Assembly: GCA_017608235.1 (NCBI GenBank)
Contig: JAFCGI010000008.1
Location: 1-50,999 of the forward strand
From: Candidatus Pacearchaeota archaeon
GTDB lineage: Archaea; Nanobdellota; Nanobdellia; UBA10117; JAFCGI01
Reading direction: 5' to 3'
DNA length: 50,999 bases
The notes below the pieces were generated by a model. It did not search any database. It was not told the origin of the DNA and saw only the letters and a list, made by a program, of their open reading frames with translations. The position numbers and the translations under genes were made by a program. Each line of letters opens with the position of its first letter. Positions within the stretch are counted from its first letter, which is position 1. Of this stretch, positions 1 through 7,391 are shown piece after piece.

Positions 1-168
1 AGATATAATCAGACTCCTCTTCATCTATTAGCTAGGTTTGGCTACATCACCGAAAAAGATTTAAGAGAACGTTTTCCTTGGTACAAAAAAGAAATAAAAG
101 ATTTAGAAGAAGCAGTAAAAGAAATAGAGAATACATCAAAGAGTATCCAATTTATTCTGGAGGATTGA
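1..168 (+). CDS. ANK cassette protein, 3' part (cut by window edge)
   Basis: The frame is open from base 1 and encodes the end of an ANK cassette protein: one final repeat (QTPLHLLARFG), the C-terminal cap with LRERFPWYKKEI, and the tail SIQFILED. The start lies outside the window. Bases 1-100 are identical to 1238-1337, and the tail (ENTSKSIQFILED) matches the end of the gene at 18699, so this end has been copied within the family. Confidence 0.9.
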   Translation, partial: RYNQTPLHLLARFGYITEKDLRERFPWYKKEIKDLEEAVKEIENTSKSIQFILED

Positions 169-169
169 T

Positions 170-715
170 ATGAAAATTTTATTCTGGAGGATTGATATAA
201 AAATCACTGAAAAGAATATTTTTGATGAAGCTAGGAAAAGTAATTTAGAAGCATTAAGAAGTGATTTTGTAGATAAAGTTAAAGATAACTATGGTTGGAC
301 TCCTCTTCATGAATTAGCTTATAGAGGAGTCAAAGAAACACTAAGTCACCCATCTGTTGATACAATTAAAGATAATGATGATTGGACTCCTCTTCATTTT
401 TTAGCTTGGAACGGGATCAAAGATGTTCTTTCCCATCCATCAGTTGATAAAGTTAAAGATAGATATAATCGGACTCCTCTTCATCGCTTAGCTATGAAAG
501 GGGTCAAAGAAGTATTAAGTCATCCATCCGTGGATACGCTTAAAAACAATAAAGATGAGACTCCTCTTCATGACTTAGCTCATGGGAACTACTTAACCAA
601 AGAAGACTTAAGAAAAAAGTATCCTTGGTATAAAAAAGAAATAAAAGATATTAAAGAAGCAATAACTGAAATAGTCAATACCCCAGCATTCGTTATATTT
701 ATTCTGGATGATTAA
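170..715 (+). CDS. ANK cassette protein, 4 repeats, extended N-terminus
   Basis: This 181-residue protein shows the family architecture. The N-cap covers about residues 1-40; 29-residue ANK repeats begin at W43, W72, R101 and E130; the cap KEDLRKKYPWYKKEI follows, then a tail that here reads FVIFILDD. ANK repeats are protein-binding modules; the target is unknown. The gene starts 1 base after the previous stop. A 27-bp tandem duplication (about 151-176 and 178-203) has added nine codons: the ATG in the second copy has become ATA, and the ATG at 170 in the first copy is in frame. The tail lacks GGAGG (GGATGATT), and the next gene has its own AAAGGAG. Confidence 0.9.
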   Translation: MKILFWRIDIKITEKNIFDEARKSNLEALRSDFVDKVKDNYGWTPLHELAYRGVKETLSHPSVDTIKDNDDWTPLHFLAWNGIKDVLSHPSVDKVKDRYNRTPLHRLAMKGVKEVLSHPSVDTLKNNKDETPLHDLAHGNYLTKEDLRKKYPWYKKEIKDIKEAITEIVNTPAFVIFILDD

Positions 716-736
716 CTTTATTTAAAGGAGAAACAT

Positions 737-943
737 ATGGATTTAACAATAACAAAACACATGAAATGGTTCTTTGAGCAATGTTTTAAGTTAGAACCTA
801 TTTCTAAAAAAGAATGTCTAAGATTATCAATCATAGCGCATGAAAACAAAACAATTGCTAGGGTAGTCAACTTAACCAAAGAATTATATGATAACAAAAA
901 TATTAAGTTCATGGGAGCACTGACTAAAGCGACGAAAGTGTAA
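737..943 (+). CDS. Small conserved protein embedded in the ANK array (paralogue at 34855)
   Basis: This 68-residue protein of unknown function begins MDLTITKHMKWFFEQC and continues with LEPISKKECLRL and LTKELYDNKNIKFM. It has no signal peptide or membrane segment. AAAGGAG lies 7 bases before the ATG. A close paralogue on the other strand (34855-35061) has the same upstream ANK tail (FILDD) and the same downstream ribosome-site element, so the two copies moved as one block. The conservation of the pair in both arrays suggests a role alongside the ANK proteins. I recognise no family. Confidence 0.8.
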   Translation: MDLTITKHMKWFFEQCFKLEPISKKECLRLSIIAHENKTIARVVNLTKELYDNKNIKFMGALTKATKV

Positions 944-956
944 AGGTCAAGTTAAG

Positions 957-972
957 TTTATTCTGGAGGATT
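957..972 (+). promoter_or_regulatory. ANK-type ribosome-site element in a non-coding setting
   Basis: The bases TTTATTCTGGAGGATT, which normally encode the FILED tail, lie here outside any reading frame, between the stop at 943 and the ATG at 974. GGAGG is 4 bases from the ATG. Its survival without a coding role shows that the DNA element itself serves as the ribosome binding site. Confidence 0.75.
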
Positions 973-973
973 C

Positions 974-1348
974 ATGATTACTGAAGAGAATATTTTTGAT
1001 GAAATTGAGAAGAAGAATTATTTAGAAGTATTAAAAAGTGATCTAGTTGATATAGTTAAAGATTCTTATGGTTGGACTCCTCTTCATGAACTAGCTTGGA
1101 AAGAAGTCAAAGAAGTATTAAGTCATCCATCTGTTGATAAAGTTAAAGATAATGAAGGTAAGACTCCTCTTCACCAATTAGCTTATAACGGGATCATAAA
1201 AGTATTAGATCATCCATCCGTCGATCAAGTTAAAGATAGATATAATCAGACTCCTCTTCATCTATTAGCTAGGTTTGGCTACATCACCGAAAAAGATTTA
1301 AGAGAACGTTTTCCTTGGTACAAAAAAGAAATAAAAGAATATTTTTGA
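974..1348 (+). CDS. ANK cassette protein, 3 repeats, truncated C-terminus
   Basis: The N-cap, three repeats (WTPLHELAWKE, KTPLHQLAYNG, QTPLHLLARFG) and the cap LRERFPWYKKEIK are intact. The frame then runs into EYF and a stop. A deletion has joined the KKEIK codons to the N-terminal codons of the next cassette (NIFEE), in another frame. The AV-EIVNTP region and the SIQFILED tail are therefore missing. It may be expressed, but it lacks the tag and the ribosome site for its neighbour. Confidence 0.75.
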   Translation: MITEENIFDEIEKKNYLEVLKSDLVDIVKDSYGWTPLHELAWKEVKEVLSHPSVDKVKDNEGKTPLHQLAYNGIIKVLDHPSVDQVKDRYNQTPLHLLARFGYITEKDLRERFPWYKKEIKEYF

Positions 1349-1841
1349 AGAAGCTGAGAAAAGTAATTTAAAAGTATTAAAAAGTGATCTTGTTGATCAA
1401 GTTAAAGATAATGATGGTTGGACTCCGCTTCACTGGTTAGCTTATCGTGGGGTCAAAGATGTATTAAATCATCCATCTGTTGATAAAGTTAAAGATAATA
1501 ATGGTAATACTCCTCTTCATATCTTAGCTATGGTTGGAGTTAAAGATGTACTCTACCATCCTTCTGTTGATAAAGTTAATGATAATCAGGGCTGGACTCC
1601 TCTTCACTGTCTAGCTGTGGAAGGGGTCAAAGATGTACTCTACCATCCTTCTGTTGATAAAGTTAATGATAAGAATGGTTGGACTCCTCTTCATGGGTTA
1701 GCTAGGCATGGCCACTTAACAAAAGAAGATTTAAGAGAACGTTTTCCTTGGTATAAAAAAGAAATAAAGAATATTTTGATAGCAGTAAAAAATATTGAAA
1801 ATACCCCAAAGAGTATTCAATTTATTCTGGAGGATTCATGA
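1335..1841 (+). pseudogene. ANK cassette gene without a start codon (4 repeats)
   Basis: The frame is open from 1335 and encodes NIFEEAEKSNLKVLKSD, four repeats (WTPLHWLAYRG, NTPLHILAMVG, WTPLHCLAVEG, WTPLHGLARHG), the cap LRERFPWYKKEI and the tail SIQFILEDS. The start codon and leader were lost in the deletion that truncated the gene at 974. The first in-frame ATG, at 1530, would keep only the last repeats. Repeats 3 and 4 share the phrase VKDVLYHPSVDKVND, a recent duplication. Coupled re-initiation could still give a short product. Confidence 0.7.
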
Positions 1842-2182
1842 TCACAAAAGAGAATATATTTAATGAAATTGAGAAGAAGAATTATTTAGAAGTATTAAAA
1901 AGTGATCTGGTTGATCAAGTTAAAGATAAATATGATTGGACTCCTCTTCATTTCTTAGCTTGTGACGGGGTCAAAGAAGTATTAGATCATCCATCTGTTG
2001 ATAAAGTTAAAAATCATGGGGGTTGGATTCCTCTTCATTACTTAGCTAAGTTTGGCCACTTAACCAAAAAAGATTTGAGAAAAAAGTATCCTTGGTATAA
2101 AAAAGAAATAAAAGATATTTTAAAAGCAGTAAATGAAATTATTAATACTCCAATCTCAGTTAAATTTATTCTGGAGGATTGA
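1838..2182 (+). CDS. ANK cassette protein, 2 repeats
   Basis: The ATG at 1838 overlaps the previous stop (ATGA), with GGAGG 4 bases upstream inside the preceding FILED codons. The 114-residue product has repeats WTPLHFLACDG and WIPLHYLAKFG (Thr replaced by Ile in TPLH), the cap LRKKYPWYKKEI and the tail SVKFILED. Confidence 0.92.
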   Translation: MITKENIFNEIEKKNYLEVLKSDLVDQVKDKYDWTPLHFLACDGVKEVLDHPSVDKVKNHGGWIPLHYLAKFGHLTKKDLRKKYPWYKKEIKDILKAVNEIINTPISVKFILED

Positions 2183-2526
2183 TGATTACTAAAGAGAATA
2201 TTTTTAAAGAAGCTAGGAAAAGAAATTTAAAAGTATTAAAAAGTGATCTTGTCGATAAAGTTAAAGGTAATTTTGGAGGTTGGACTCCTCTTCATCATTT
2301 AGCTTATGATGGGGTCAAAGATGTATTCGACCACCCATCCGTTGATAAAGTTAAAAATAGTTATGGTTACACTCCTCTTTATTACTTAGCTTTAAATGGC
2401 CACTTAACTAAGAAAAACTTAAAAGAAAAGTATCCTTGGTATAAAAAAGAAATAAAGAATATTTTAAAAGCAGTAAAAGAGATTGTGAATACCCCTGATT
2501 CAATTAGATTTATTCTGGAGGATTAA
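2182..2526 (+). CDS. ANK cassette protein, 2 repeats
   Basis: The start is the ATG at 2182, which shares its first base with the TGA stop before it; an in-frame TTG one codon upstream is less likely. There are two repeats, WTPLHHLAYDG and YTPLYYLALNG. An extra Gly lies before the first repeat (NFGGW), and the cap is LKEKYPWYKKEI. The tail is SIRFILED. Confidence 0.9.
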   Translation: MITKENIFKEARKRNLKVLKSDLVDKVKGNFGGWTPLHHLAYDGVKDVFDHPSVDKVKNSYGYTPLYYLALNGHLTKKNLKEKYPWYKKEIKNILKAVKEIVNTPDSIRFILED

Positions 2527-2528
2527 TT

Positions 2529-2839
2529 ATGAGAATCATTGAAGAGAATATCTGGAAAGAAACTAGGAAAAGAAATTTAGAAGTATTAAGGAGTGATCTT
2601 GTTGATAAAGCTAGAAGAAGAAATAGTTGGACTCCTCTTCATGAGCTAGCTATGAATGGGGTAAAGGAAATATTAAGTCATCCATCTGTTGATAAAATAA
2701 AAGATAGTGGGGGTTCCTAACTAAAGAAGATTTGAGAAAAAAGTATCTTTGGTACAAAAAAGAAATAAAGGATATTTTAACAGCAGTAAATGAAATTATT
2801 AATACTCCAGATTCAGTTAGATTTATTCTGGAAGATTGA
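2529..2839 (+). pseudogene. ANK cassette gene broken by an internal deletion
   Basis: The N-cap and one repeat (KARRRNSWTPLHELAMNG) are followed by DSGGS and an early stop at 2718-2720. The next bases, read in another frame, give FLTKEDLRKKYLWYKKEIKD and the tail SVRFILED up to 2839. A deletion near 2710 removed part of a repeat and shifted the frame. The tail codons read CTGGAAGAT, so the ribosome site for the next gene is weakened as well. Confidence 0.8.
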
Positions 2840-2840
2840 T

Positions 2841-3272
2841 ATGATAATTATTAAAGATAATATTTTTGAAGAAGCTAGAAGATGTAATTTAGAAGTATTA
2901 AGAAGTGATCTTGTAGATAAAGTTAAAGATGAAGATGGTTGGACTCCTCTTCATTGGTTAGCTTATAGAAGGGTTAAAGAAATATTAGATCATCCATTTG
3001 TTGATAAAGTTAAAGATATAGGAGGTAATACTCCTCTTCATGTCTTAGCTTGGAATGGGGTCAAAGAAATTCTTAGTCATTCATCTGTAGATAAAGTTAA
3101 AAATAGACATGGTGCTACTCCTCTCCATGCATTAGCTTGGAGAGACTTCTTAACTAAGAAAAACTTGAGAGAAAAATATCCTTGGTATAAAAAAGAAATA
3201 AAAGATATTTTAAAAGCAGTAAATGAAATTATTAATACTCCAAAGAGTATCCAATTTATTCTGGAGGATTGA
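2841..3272 (+). CDS. ANK cassette protein, 3 repeats
   Basis: I take the ATG at 2841, where the usual N-cap begins (MIIIKDNIFEEARRC); the frame is open further upstream only as a shadow of the previous tail. Repeats are WTPLHWLAYRR, NTPLHVLAWNG and ATPLHALAWRD. The cap is LREKYPWYKKEI and the tail SIQFILED. Its own ribosome site is GGAAGATT, not GGAGGATT. Confidence 0.9.
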   Translation: MIIIKDNIFEEARRCNLEVLRSDLVDKVKDEDGWTPLHWLAYRRVKEILDHPFVDKVKDIGGNTPLHVLAWNGVKEILSHSSVDKVKNRHGATPLHALAWRDFLTKKNLREKYPWYKKEIKDILKAVNEIINTPKSIQFILED

Positions 3273-3273
3273 C

Positions 3274-3618
3274 ATGAAAATCACAGAAGAGAATATCTGG
3301 AAAGAAACTAGGAAAAGAAATTTAGAAGTATTAAGGAGTGGTTTTGTTGACAAAGTTAAAAGTAATAATGGTTGGACTCCTCTTCATAACTTAGCTTGGA
3401 GAGGAGTCAAAGAAGTGTTAAGTCATCCTTCCGTCGATAAAGTTAAAGATGATTTTGGAGATACTCCTCTTCATGTATTTTCTAGGTTTGACTATTTTAC
3501 TAAGAAAGACTTAAGAAAAAAGTATCCTTGGTACAAAAAAGAAATAAAGAGTGTTTATAAAGCAGTTAATGATATTGTAAATACCCCAAAGAGTATCCAA
3601 TTTATTCTGGAGGATTGA
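3274..3618 (+). CDS. ANK cassette protein, 2 repeats
   Basis: The start is ATG 3274, 6 bases after GGAGG. The head is MKITEENIWKETRKRN. Repeats are WTPLHNLAWRG and DTPLHVFSRFD; in the second, LA is changed to FS. After KKEI the linker reads KSVYKAV, a variant shared with 14887, 35530 and 37023. The tail is SIQFILED. Confidence 0.9.
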   Translation: MKITEENIWKETRKRNLEVLRSGFVDKVKSNNGWTPLHNLAWRGVKEVLSHPSVDKVKDDFGDTPLHVFSRFDYFTKKDLRKKYPWYKKEIKSVYKAVNDIVNTPKSIQFILED

Positions 3619-3619
3619 C

Positions 3620-4057
3620 ATGAGAATCACTAAAGATAATATCTGGGATGAAATTGAAAAGAAGAATTATTTAGAAGTATTAAACAGCGATATTGTTGAT
3701 AAAGTTAAAGATGATTATGGTCAGACTCCTCTTCATCACTTAGCTTTAAAAGGGGTCAAAGGTGTACTGCAGCATCCTTTTGTTGATAAAGTTAAAGATA
3801 CGTTTGGAAATACTCCTCTTCTTGAACTAGCTTATAAAGGGGTCAAAGAAGTTCTAGATCACCCATCTGTTGATAAAGTTAAAAACAATGTAGGAAAGAC
3901 CCCTCTTCATCTCTTAGCTAGGTATTGCTACCTTACCATAGAAGACTTAAGAAAAAAATATCCTTGGTACAAAAAAGAAATAAAGAATATTTATAAAGCA
4001 GTAAAAGAGATTGTAAATACCCCAAGAAGTATCCAATTTATTCTGGAGAATTCATGA
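3620..4057 (+). CDS. ANK cassette protein, 3 repeats
   Basis: Three repeats are visible: QTPLHHLALKG, NTPLLELAYKG (His replaced by Leu) and KTPLHLLARYC. The cap is IEDLRKKYPWYKKEI and the tail SIQFILENS; the Asp-to-Asn change reflects GGAGAATTC in place of GGAGGATTC. The stop overlaps the next ATG by 4 bases. Confidence 0.92.
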   Translation: MRITKDNIWDEIEKKNYLEVLNSDIVDKVKDDYGQTPLHHLALKGVKGVLQHPFVDKVKDTFGNTPLLELAYKGVKEVLDHPSVDKVKNNVGKTPLHLLARYCYLTIEDLRKKYPWYKKEIKNIYKAVKEIVNTPRSIQFILENS

Positions 4058-4488
4058 TTACTAAAGAGAATATTTGGAAAGAAGCTAAAAAGAATAATTT
4101 AGAAGTATTGAAAAGTGATATGGTTGATAAAGTTAAAGATAATGATGGAGAGACTCCTCTTCACTGGTTCGCTAGGAATGGGGTCAAAGTCAAAGAAGTC
4201 TTAAATCATTCATCGGTTGATAAAGTTAAAGATAAATACGGAGAGACTCCTCTTCATGAGTTAGCTGGGGAAGGGATCAGAGCAGCATTAGATCATCCAT
4301 CCATTGACAAAGTTAAGGATAATGCAGGTTGGACTCCTCTTCATGAGCTAGCTTTTTGGGGCCACATCACTAAAGAAGATTTAAGAGAACGTTTTCCTTG
4401 GTACAAAAAAGAAATAAAAGATATGTTAAAAGCAGTGAAAGAAATTGTTAATACCCCAACCTCAGTTAAATTTATTCTGGAGGATTAA
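4054..4488 (+). CDS. ANK cassette protein, 3 repeats, last of block A
   Basis: Repeats are ETPLHWFARNG, ETPLHELAGEG and WTPLHELAFWG. The first repeat carries a two-residue insertion (GVKVKEVL), a 6-bp tandem duplication. The cap is LRERFPWYKKEI and the tail SVKFILED. This is the last gene of block A; the GGAGG in its tail has no start codon just downstream, a relic of a lost neighbour. Confidence 0.92.
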   Translation: MITKENIWKEAKKNNLEVLKSDMVDKVKDNDGETPLHWFARNGVKVKEVLNHSSVDKVKDKYGETPLHELAGEGIRAALDHPSIDKVKDNAGWTPLHELAFWGHITKEDLRERFPWYKKEIKDMLKAVKEIVNTPTSVKFILED

Positions 4489-4527
4489 CTTATTCCGTGA
4501 GCTTTCTGCATAGCTGTTTGAGACTGT

Positions 4528-4556
4528 TTGACTTCTAGCTTTTTTCAAAATATTAT
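4528..4556 (+). promoter_or_regulatory. Predicted sigma70-type promoter for the gene at 4593
   Basis: TTGACT (4528-4533), a 17-base spacer and TATTAT (4551-4556) match the -35/-10 consensus at five of six positions each. The site lies in the gap after block A and about 37 bases before the ATG at 4593, so transcription would restart here for the phage-like gene set. Confidence 0.6.
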
Positions 4557-4592
4557 TAAAAATAGTTAGTTCTTTGAAACTAGGATATATCT

Positions 4593-4901
4593 ATGCAAGA
4601 GAAAGAAAGCTTTGTCACAGACCATGCTTGTAATCGCATACGAAAAAGAATTGGAGTAAGTAAAAAAGCGATTAGATCAATTTCAAATCGAGCCTTGGAA
4701 AGAGGACTTGCTCATTCTCAGTTAACGGGTAATCTAAAAAGATATGTTAATTTTCTTTACTTAAAGAAAAAAACAGCTAATAACATTAAAGTTTATTCCG
4801 AAAAAATTTTCATTTTTAAAGGTACCACCTTAATTACCGTTTTTCCGTTACCTACAGATTTGAAAAAAATAGCGAATTCGTTAATTCGTAAGAATAGTTA
4901 A
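4593..4901 (+). CDS. Conserved phage-type protein, possibly RelE-like
   Basis: This is a basic 102-residue protein. AGGA lies 7 bases before the ATG, with a good promoter upstream. The N-terminus FVTDHACNRIRKRIG, then KKAIRSISNRALERG, and a C-terminal beta-rich stretch (KIFIFKGTTLITVFPLP) recall small phage proteins with an HA-x-x-R-x-x-x-R motif that may share the RelE/BrnT fold. There is no antitoxin-like partner beside it, so I do not call it a toxin. Family placement is from memory. Confidence 0.55.
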   Translation: MQEKESFVTDHACNRIRKRIGVSKKAIRSISNRALERGLAHSQLTGNLKRYVNFLYLKKKTANNIKVYSEKIFIFKGTTLITVFPLPTDLKKIANSLIRKNS

Positions 4902-4957
4902 TTCTTGTAAAAAGGTTGTTCATATGTTAGATACCTAGCCATAATCAGGAGACGAGA

Positions 4958-5407
4958 ATTATACGTAGTTGGCATGGCTTTCAAAATACTCAGAACTACA
5001 TAGAGTGCCAATTGGTGACCGCTCTTAATGCATATTATTATTTGACAGGAGAACAAATTGTTATTAATTCAGAAGGATATGAAGAATTAGTAGATTTAAC
5101 TAATGGGAGAAATATGCCTTGTTTGTGTATGTCCCCCGTTTATGAGAGACTTGGCATAAAAATAAAAAAAACATTTGACTCTTCAGATGAATTCCTTAAT
5201 AATTTAGTGTTTCCAATGGAAAAGATAGTGCAGGGTGCTTTACATTCCGTTCTTATTATTGACTGGGAACCACAGAATAAACAATTGAGAATAACTAACT
5301 ATGGGGCTACCAATTCAGATGGTTGGATATCTGAAAAATCTTTTTTTAGGAGTATTCAAAGGAAAGATAAATACTTTGGTAGTTATAAGTTGTTTGGATT
5401 AACTTAA
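4958..5407 (+). CDS. C39-like cysteine peptidase, probable ATT start
   Basis: A start at TTG/GTG 5012 would drop the most informative part. The frame is open upstream to 4931 and encodes SWHGFQNTQNYIECQLVTALNAYYYLTG, typical of the active-site Cys helix of C39/papain-like peptidases (Cys codon at 5006). A matching His lies in GALHSVLIID. No ATG, GTG or TTG precedes it in frame, but AGGAGA (4947-4952) sits 5 bases before ATT 4958, giving about 149 residues with Cys17 and His96. An ATG at 4924 in another frame ends after four codons, so a frameshift is the alternative. Substrate unknown. Confidence 0.55.
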   Translation: MIRSWHGFQNTQNYIECQLVTALNAYYYLTGEQIVINSEGYEELVDLTNGRNMPCLCMSPVYERLGIKIKKTFDSSDEFLNNLVFPMEKIVQGALHSVLIIDWEPQNKQLRITNYGATNSDGWISEKSFFRSIQRKDKYFGSYKLFGLT

Positions 5408-5425
5408 TTTTAGGAGACATTAAAA

Positions 5426-5950
5426 ATGAAGAAAAAAATGACAATTAAAGGAACAGTGAAACCAGGGGATTTGGTCAGGTGCAAAGTAACCAAGATAGAA
5501 GGAATAGTTGTAGTTCGGCATGATTATTTATATGGAGTTTCTAGGATTGGAATTCAACCTGAAGGCTCTCATGAAGGAAAAATGCATGAAACGCTTCATG
5601 TGGATTTACCTCAAGCAGAATTGCTTGAGAAAAAGACTGTGAGTAGAGATGGGATGATTGCAAAGAGTAAAATTAGATTAGGTGATAAATGTAGGGATAT
5701 AATCAGTGGTTTTGAAGGAATTTGTACAGGTACCGCTGAGTGGCTTTACGCTTGTACTAAGGTTATGCTTACTCCTCAAAAAATAGAGAAAAAAACATAT
5801 AAGCCTTCAGATGCGGAATGGTTTGATGAACCTCAAACAAGAGTAGTCGTTACAAAAGTAATCAAAGAAGATACAAAGACAACAGGAGGATTTGGTAAAT
5901 CCGTTTCAACTAGTTCAAAAAATAGTTGTTCTTCCTTTAAGAATAGTTAG
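5426..5950 (+). CDS. Phage protein with two KOW-like repeats
   Basis: This 174-residue protein contains a duplicated beta-rich unit: GDLVRCKVTKIEGIVVVRHD at about residues 14-33 and GDKCRDIISGFEGICTGTAE at about 86-105. Each is followed by a hydrophobic strand ending in QPEG or TPQK. The G-D-x-x-x-x-x-x-x-x-G-I-x pattern resembles KOW/SH3-like barrels seen in uncharacterised phage proteins. The C-terminal 30 residues are Ser/Lys-rich and low in complexity. AGGAG precedes the ATG by about 8 bases. Function unknown; nucleic-acid binding is only a guess from the fold. Confidence 0.7.
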   Translation: MKKKMTIKGTVKPGDLVRCKVTKIEGIVVVRHDYLYGVSRIGIQPEGSHEGKMHETLHVDLPQAELLEKKTVSRDGMIAKSKIRLGDKCRDIISGFEGICTGTAEWLYACTKVMLTPQKIEKKTYKPSDAEWFDEPQTRVVVTKVIKEDTKTTGGFGKSVSTSSKNSCSSFKNS

Positions 5951-5961
5951 GATTAAAAAAT

Positions 5962-6696
5962 ATGATGATCAATAATCAATCTCCAAAGTTAGCAGTAGAC
6001 GCTATTATTTTGATAGAAGGTAAGGTAGTTTTAATTGAGAGAAAGAATCCACCTCAAGGGTGGGCCTTCCCTGGCGGTTTTGTAGATTATGGTGAAACTG
6101 TAGAAGCAGCAGTAATCCGAGAAATTGAAGAAGAAACATCTCTTCTAGTGGTACCTACATCATTAAAGCAAATACATACTTACTCTTCTCCTAAACGTGA
6201 TCCGAGAGGACATGTTGTTTCAATAGTATTTTCTTGTGAAGTAGAAGGAGTGCCTAAAGCCCAAGATGATGCTAAAAACATAGGATTGTTTTCTTTAAAT
6301 CAACTTCCAGAACTGGCTTTTGATCATAAAGATATTTTAAATGCTTATACTAAAAATATGTTAAAAAAGGATATTGAGCAAAAATTAGAATATTCTAAAA
6401 AAGATGTTTCTGAGAAATTTTTGATGTCTATTAGAAATCTTGTAGTTTTTTGGGACAGAACAACTAAGAAATCTACTAAAGAAAAGTTAGATGGTTTAGC
6501 TTGCTGTATCCTAGCAGTTTTGGATGGTTGCTCCGTAGATCTTCCCGGATTCATAGTAGCTCCAGATCCGCATGAATCTGATAAAGTGGATAGTTTAACA
6601 AATAATACAAAATATTATCCTGAAAATTATGATATAACTGTAAATTGTGATATTGCTGGAACACTGCATGAACATTATTATATGGAAAAAAAATGA
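5962..6696 (+). CDS. Nudix hydrolase fused to a phage-type C-terminal domain
   Basis: Residues about 1-135 form a Nudix domain with the motif GGFVDYGETVEAAVIREIEE (G-x5-E-x7-R-E-x2-E-E; the usual following Gly is Thr). Such enzymes hydrolyse nucleoside diphosphates linked to another group, often ADP-ribose or sugar nucleotides. Residues about 150-244 are a second domain with EKLDGLACCILAVLDG and LPGFIVAPDPH, a signature I associate with stand-alone phage proteins of unknown role. The stop overlaps the next ATG by 4 bases, so the pair is coupled. Substrate cannot be read from the sequence. Confidence 0.8.
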   Translation: MMINNQSPKLAVDAIILIEGKVVLIERKNPPQGWAFPGGFVDYGETVEAAVIREIEEETSLLVVPTSLKQIHTYSSPKRDPRGHVVSIVFSCEVEGVPKAQDDAKNIGLFSLNQLPELAFDHKDILNAYTKNMLKKDIEQKLEYSKKDVSEKFLMSIRNLVVFWDRTTKKSTKEKLDGLACCILAVLDGCSVDLPGFIVAPDPHESDKVDSLTNNTKYYPENYDITVNCDIAGTLHEHYYMEKK

Positions 6697-7055
6697 AAAA
6701 ATTAATACTTAAGTTAATACTGTCTTTAATGTGTGTTGGTCTAGTGAAGGTAGCCTACCCCAGCTCTAGCTGTTACAGAGCACTCCTAAGCGGGAACTCA
6801 GATAGCGGGGTACACCAGATACATGTTTCTCATATTTCCGAATCTAATTTACTTAGCAGTATGTCTAAGTTAGGGATACACTTACTTTTAAAAGAATGTG
6901 GATGTAATCCTGTCTTAAATAAGATTAACTGTGGCGAAGCTATTCTAGGAAATAAGCTTACTCAGATATGTTATATGAAGTCAAACTGGGGATATTTCCT
7001 AGTTTCTAAAGATTATTTGGATAACTTAAATATTATCTTTAATCGTTGGGATTAA
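6693..7055 (+). CDS. Exported small cysteine-containing protein
   Basis: The N-terminus (MKKLILKLILSLMCVGLVKV, then AYPSSS) is a signal peptide: Lys-rich start, hydrophobic core, small residues near position 22. The mature part of about 98 residues has Cys in SSSCYRA, ECGCNP, INCGE and QICYM, suggesting disulphides outside the cytoplasm. The ATG overlaps the Nudix stop. I recognise no family. Confidence 0.7.
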   Translation: MKKLILKLILSLMCVGLVKVAYPSSSCYRALLSGNSDSGVHQIHVSHISESNLLSSMSKLGIHLLLKECGCNPVLNKINCGEAILGNKLTQICYMKSNWGYFLVSKDYLDNLNIIFNRWD

Positions 7056-7056
7056 T

Positions 7057-7263
7057 ATGCCTGATTTAGATAAGGCTATATACGAGTATCTTTCTGTTTC
7101 TAAAAAGCTTACGGAGTATCTTTTTTCCCGATATACTTCTAAAAGCAAAGTTCCTACTTGTAACAAACCTTTAAAAGATCCTAACAAACTTTGGTTTAAT
7201 GGATTAAAAAAAATGGGGAAAACTCTGGCCAGAAAGAGAATACGAGTTGAGAAAAGAGTTTAA
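7057..7263 (+). CDS. Small basic hypothetical protein
   Basis: A 68-residue protein that starts 1 base after the preceding gene. It has an N-terminal helix (LDKAIYEYLSVSKKLTEYLF) and a strongly basic C-terminus (KKMGKTLARKRIRVEKRV). The ribosome site is weak (GGGATTAAT), so expression probably depends on coupling to the upstream gene. Confidence 0.55.
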   Translation: MPDLDKAIYEYLSVSKKLTEYLFSRYTSKSKVPTCNKPLKDPNKLWFNGLKKMGKTLARKRIRVEKRV

Positions 7264-7337
7264 GACTCAAACTTCTTCGTAATTTATTTTTTCTTAGTAG
7301 GACTCATTTTGTTGTACCTAATATTTCCAATTATTTT

Positions 7338-7391
7338 ATTAATCGTCAAAGAATATCCCGTTATTTGTTACTTGGAATGTATTTGACGGTT
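7338..7391. repeat. Imperfect palindromic element, copy 1
   Basis: The left arm CGTCAAAGAATATCC (from 7344) pairs imperfectly with GGAATGTATTTGACG ending at 7388. The first 26 bases, from TTATTAATCGTC, recur at 10926 with one mismatch. The element lies between convergent genes and overlaps the 3' end of the minus-strand gene at 7368. It could be a bidirectional terminator or a small mobile palindrome. Confidence 0.55.

Noticed and set aside
1335-1348. Programmed frameshift joining 974 and 1335
   Set aside because: The junction is a deletion that fuses a cap to the next head; there is no slippery site or stem, and other members show plain deletions.
3223-3273. Longer N-termini for several ANK genes (also at 17529, 37066, 38286, 43190, 48917, 50053)
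   Set aside because: These extensions read the previous gene's tail in another frame; the ATG after GGAGGATT restores the common head.
4593-4901. Toxin-antitoxin pair
   Set aside because: The protein has RelE-like traits but no antitoxin-like gene lies next to it.
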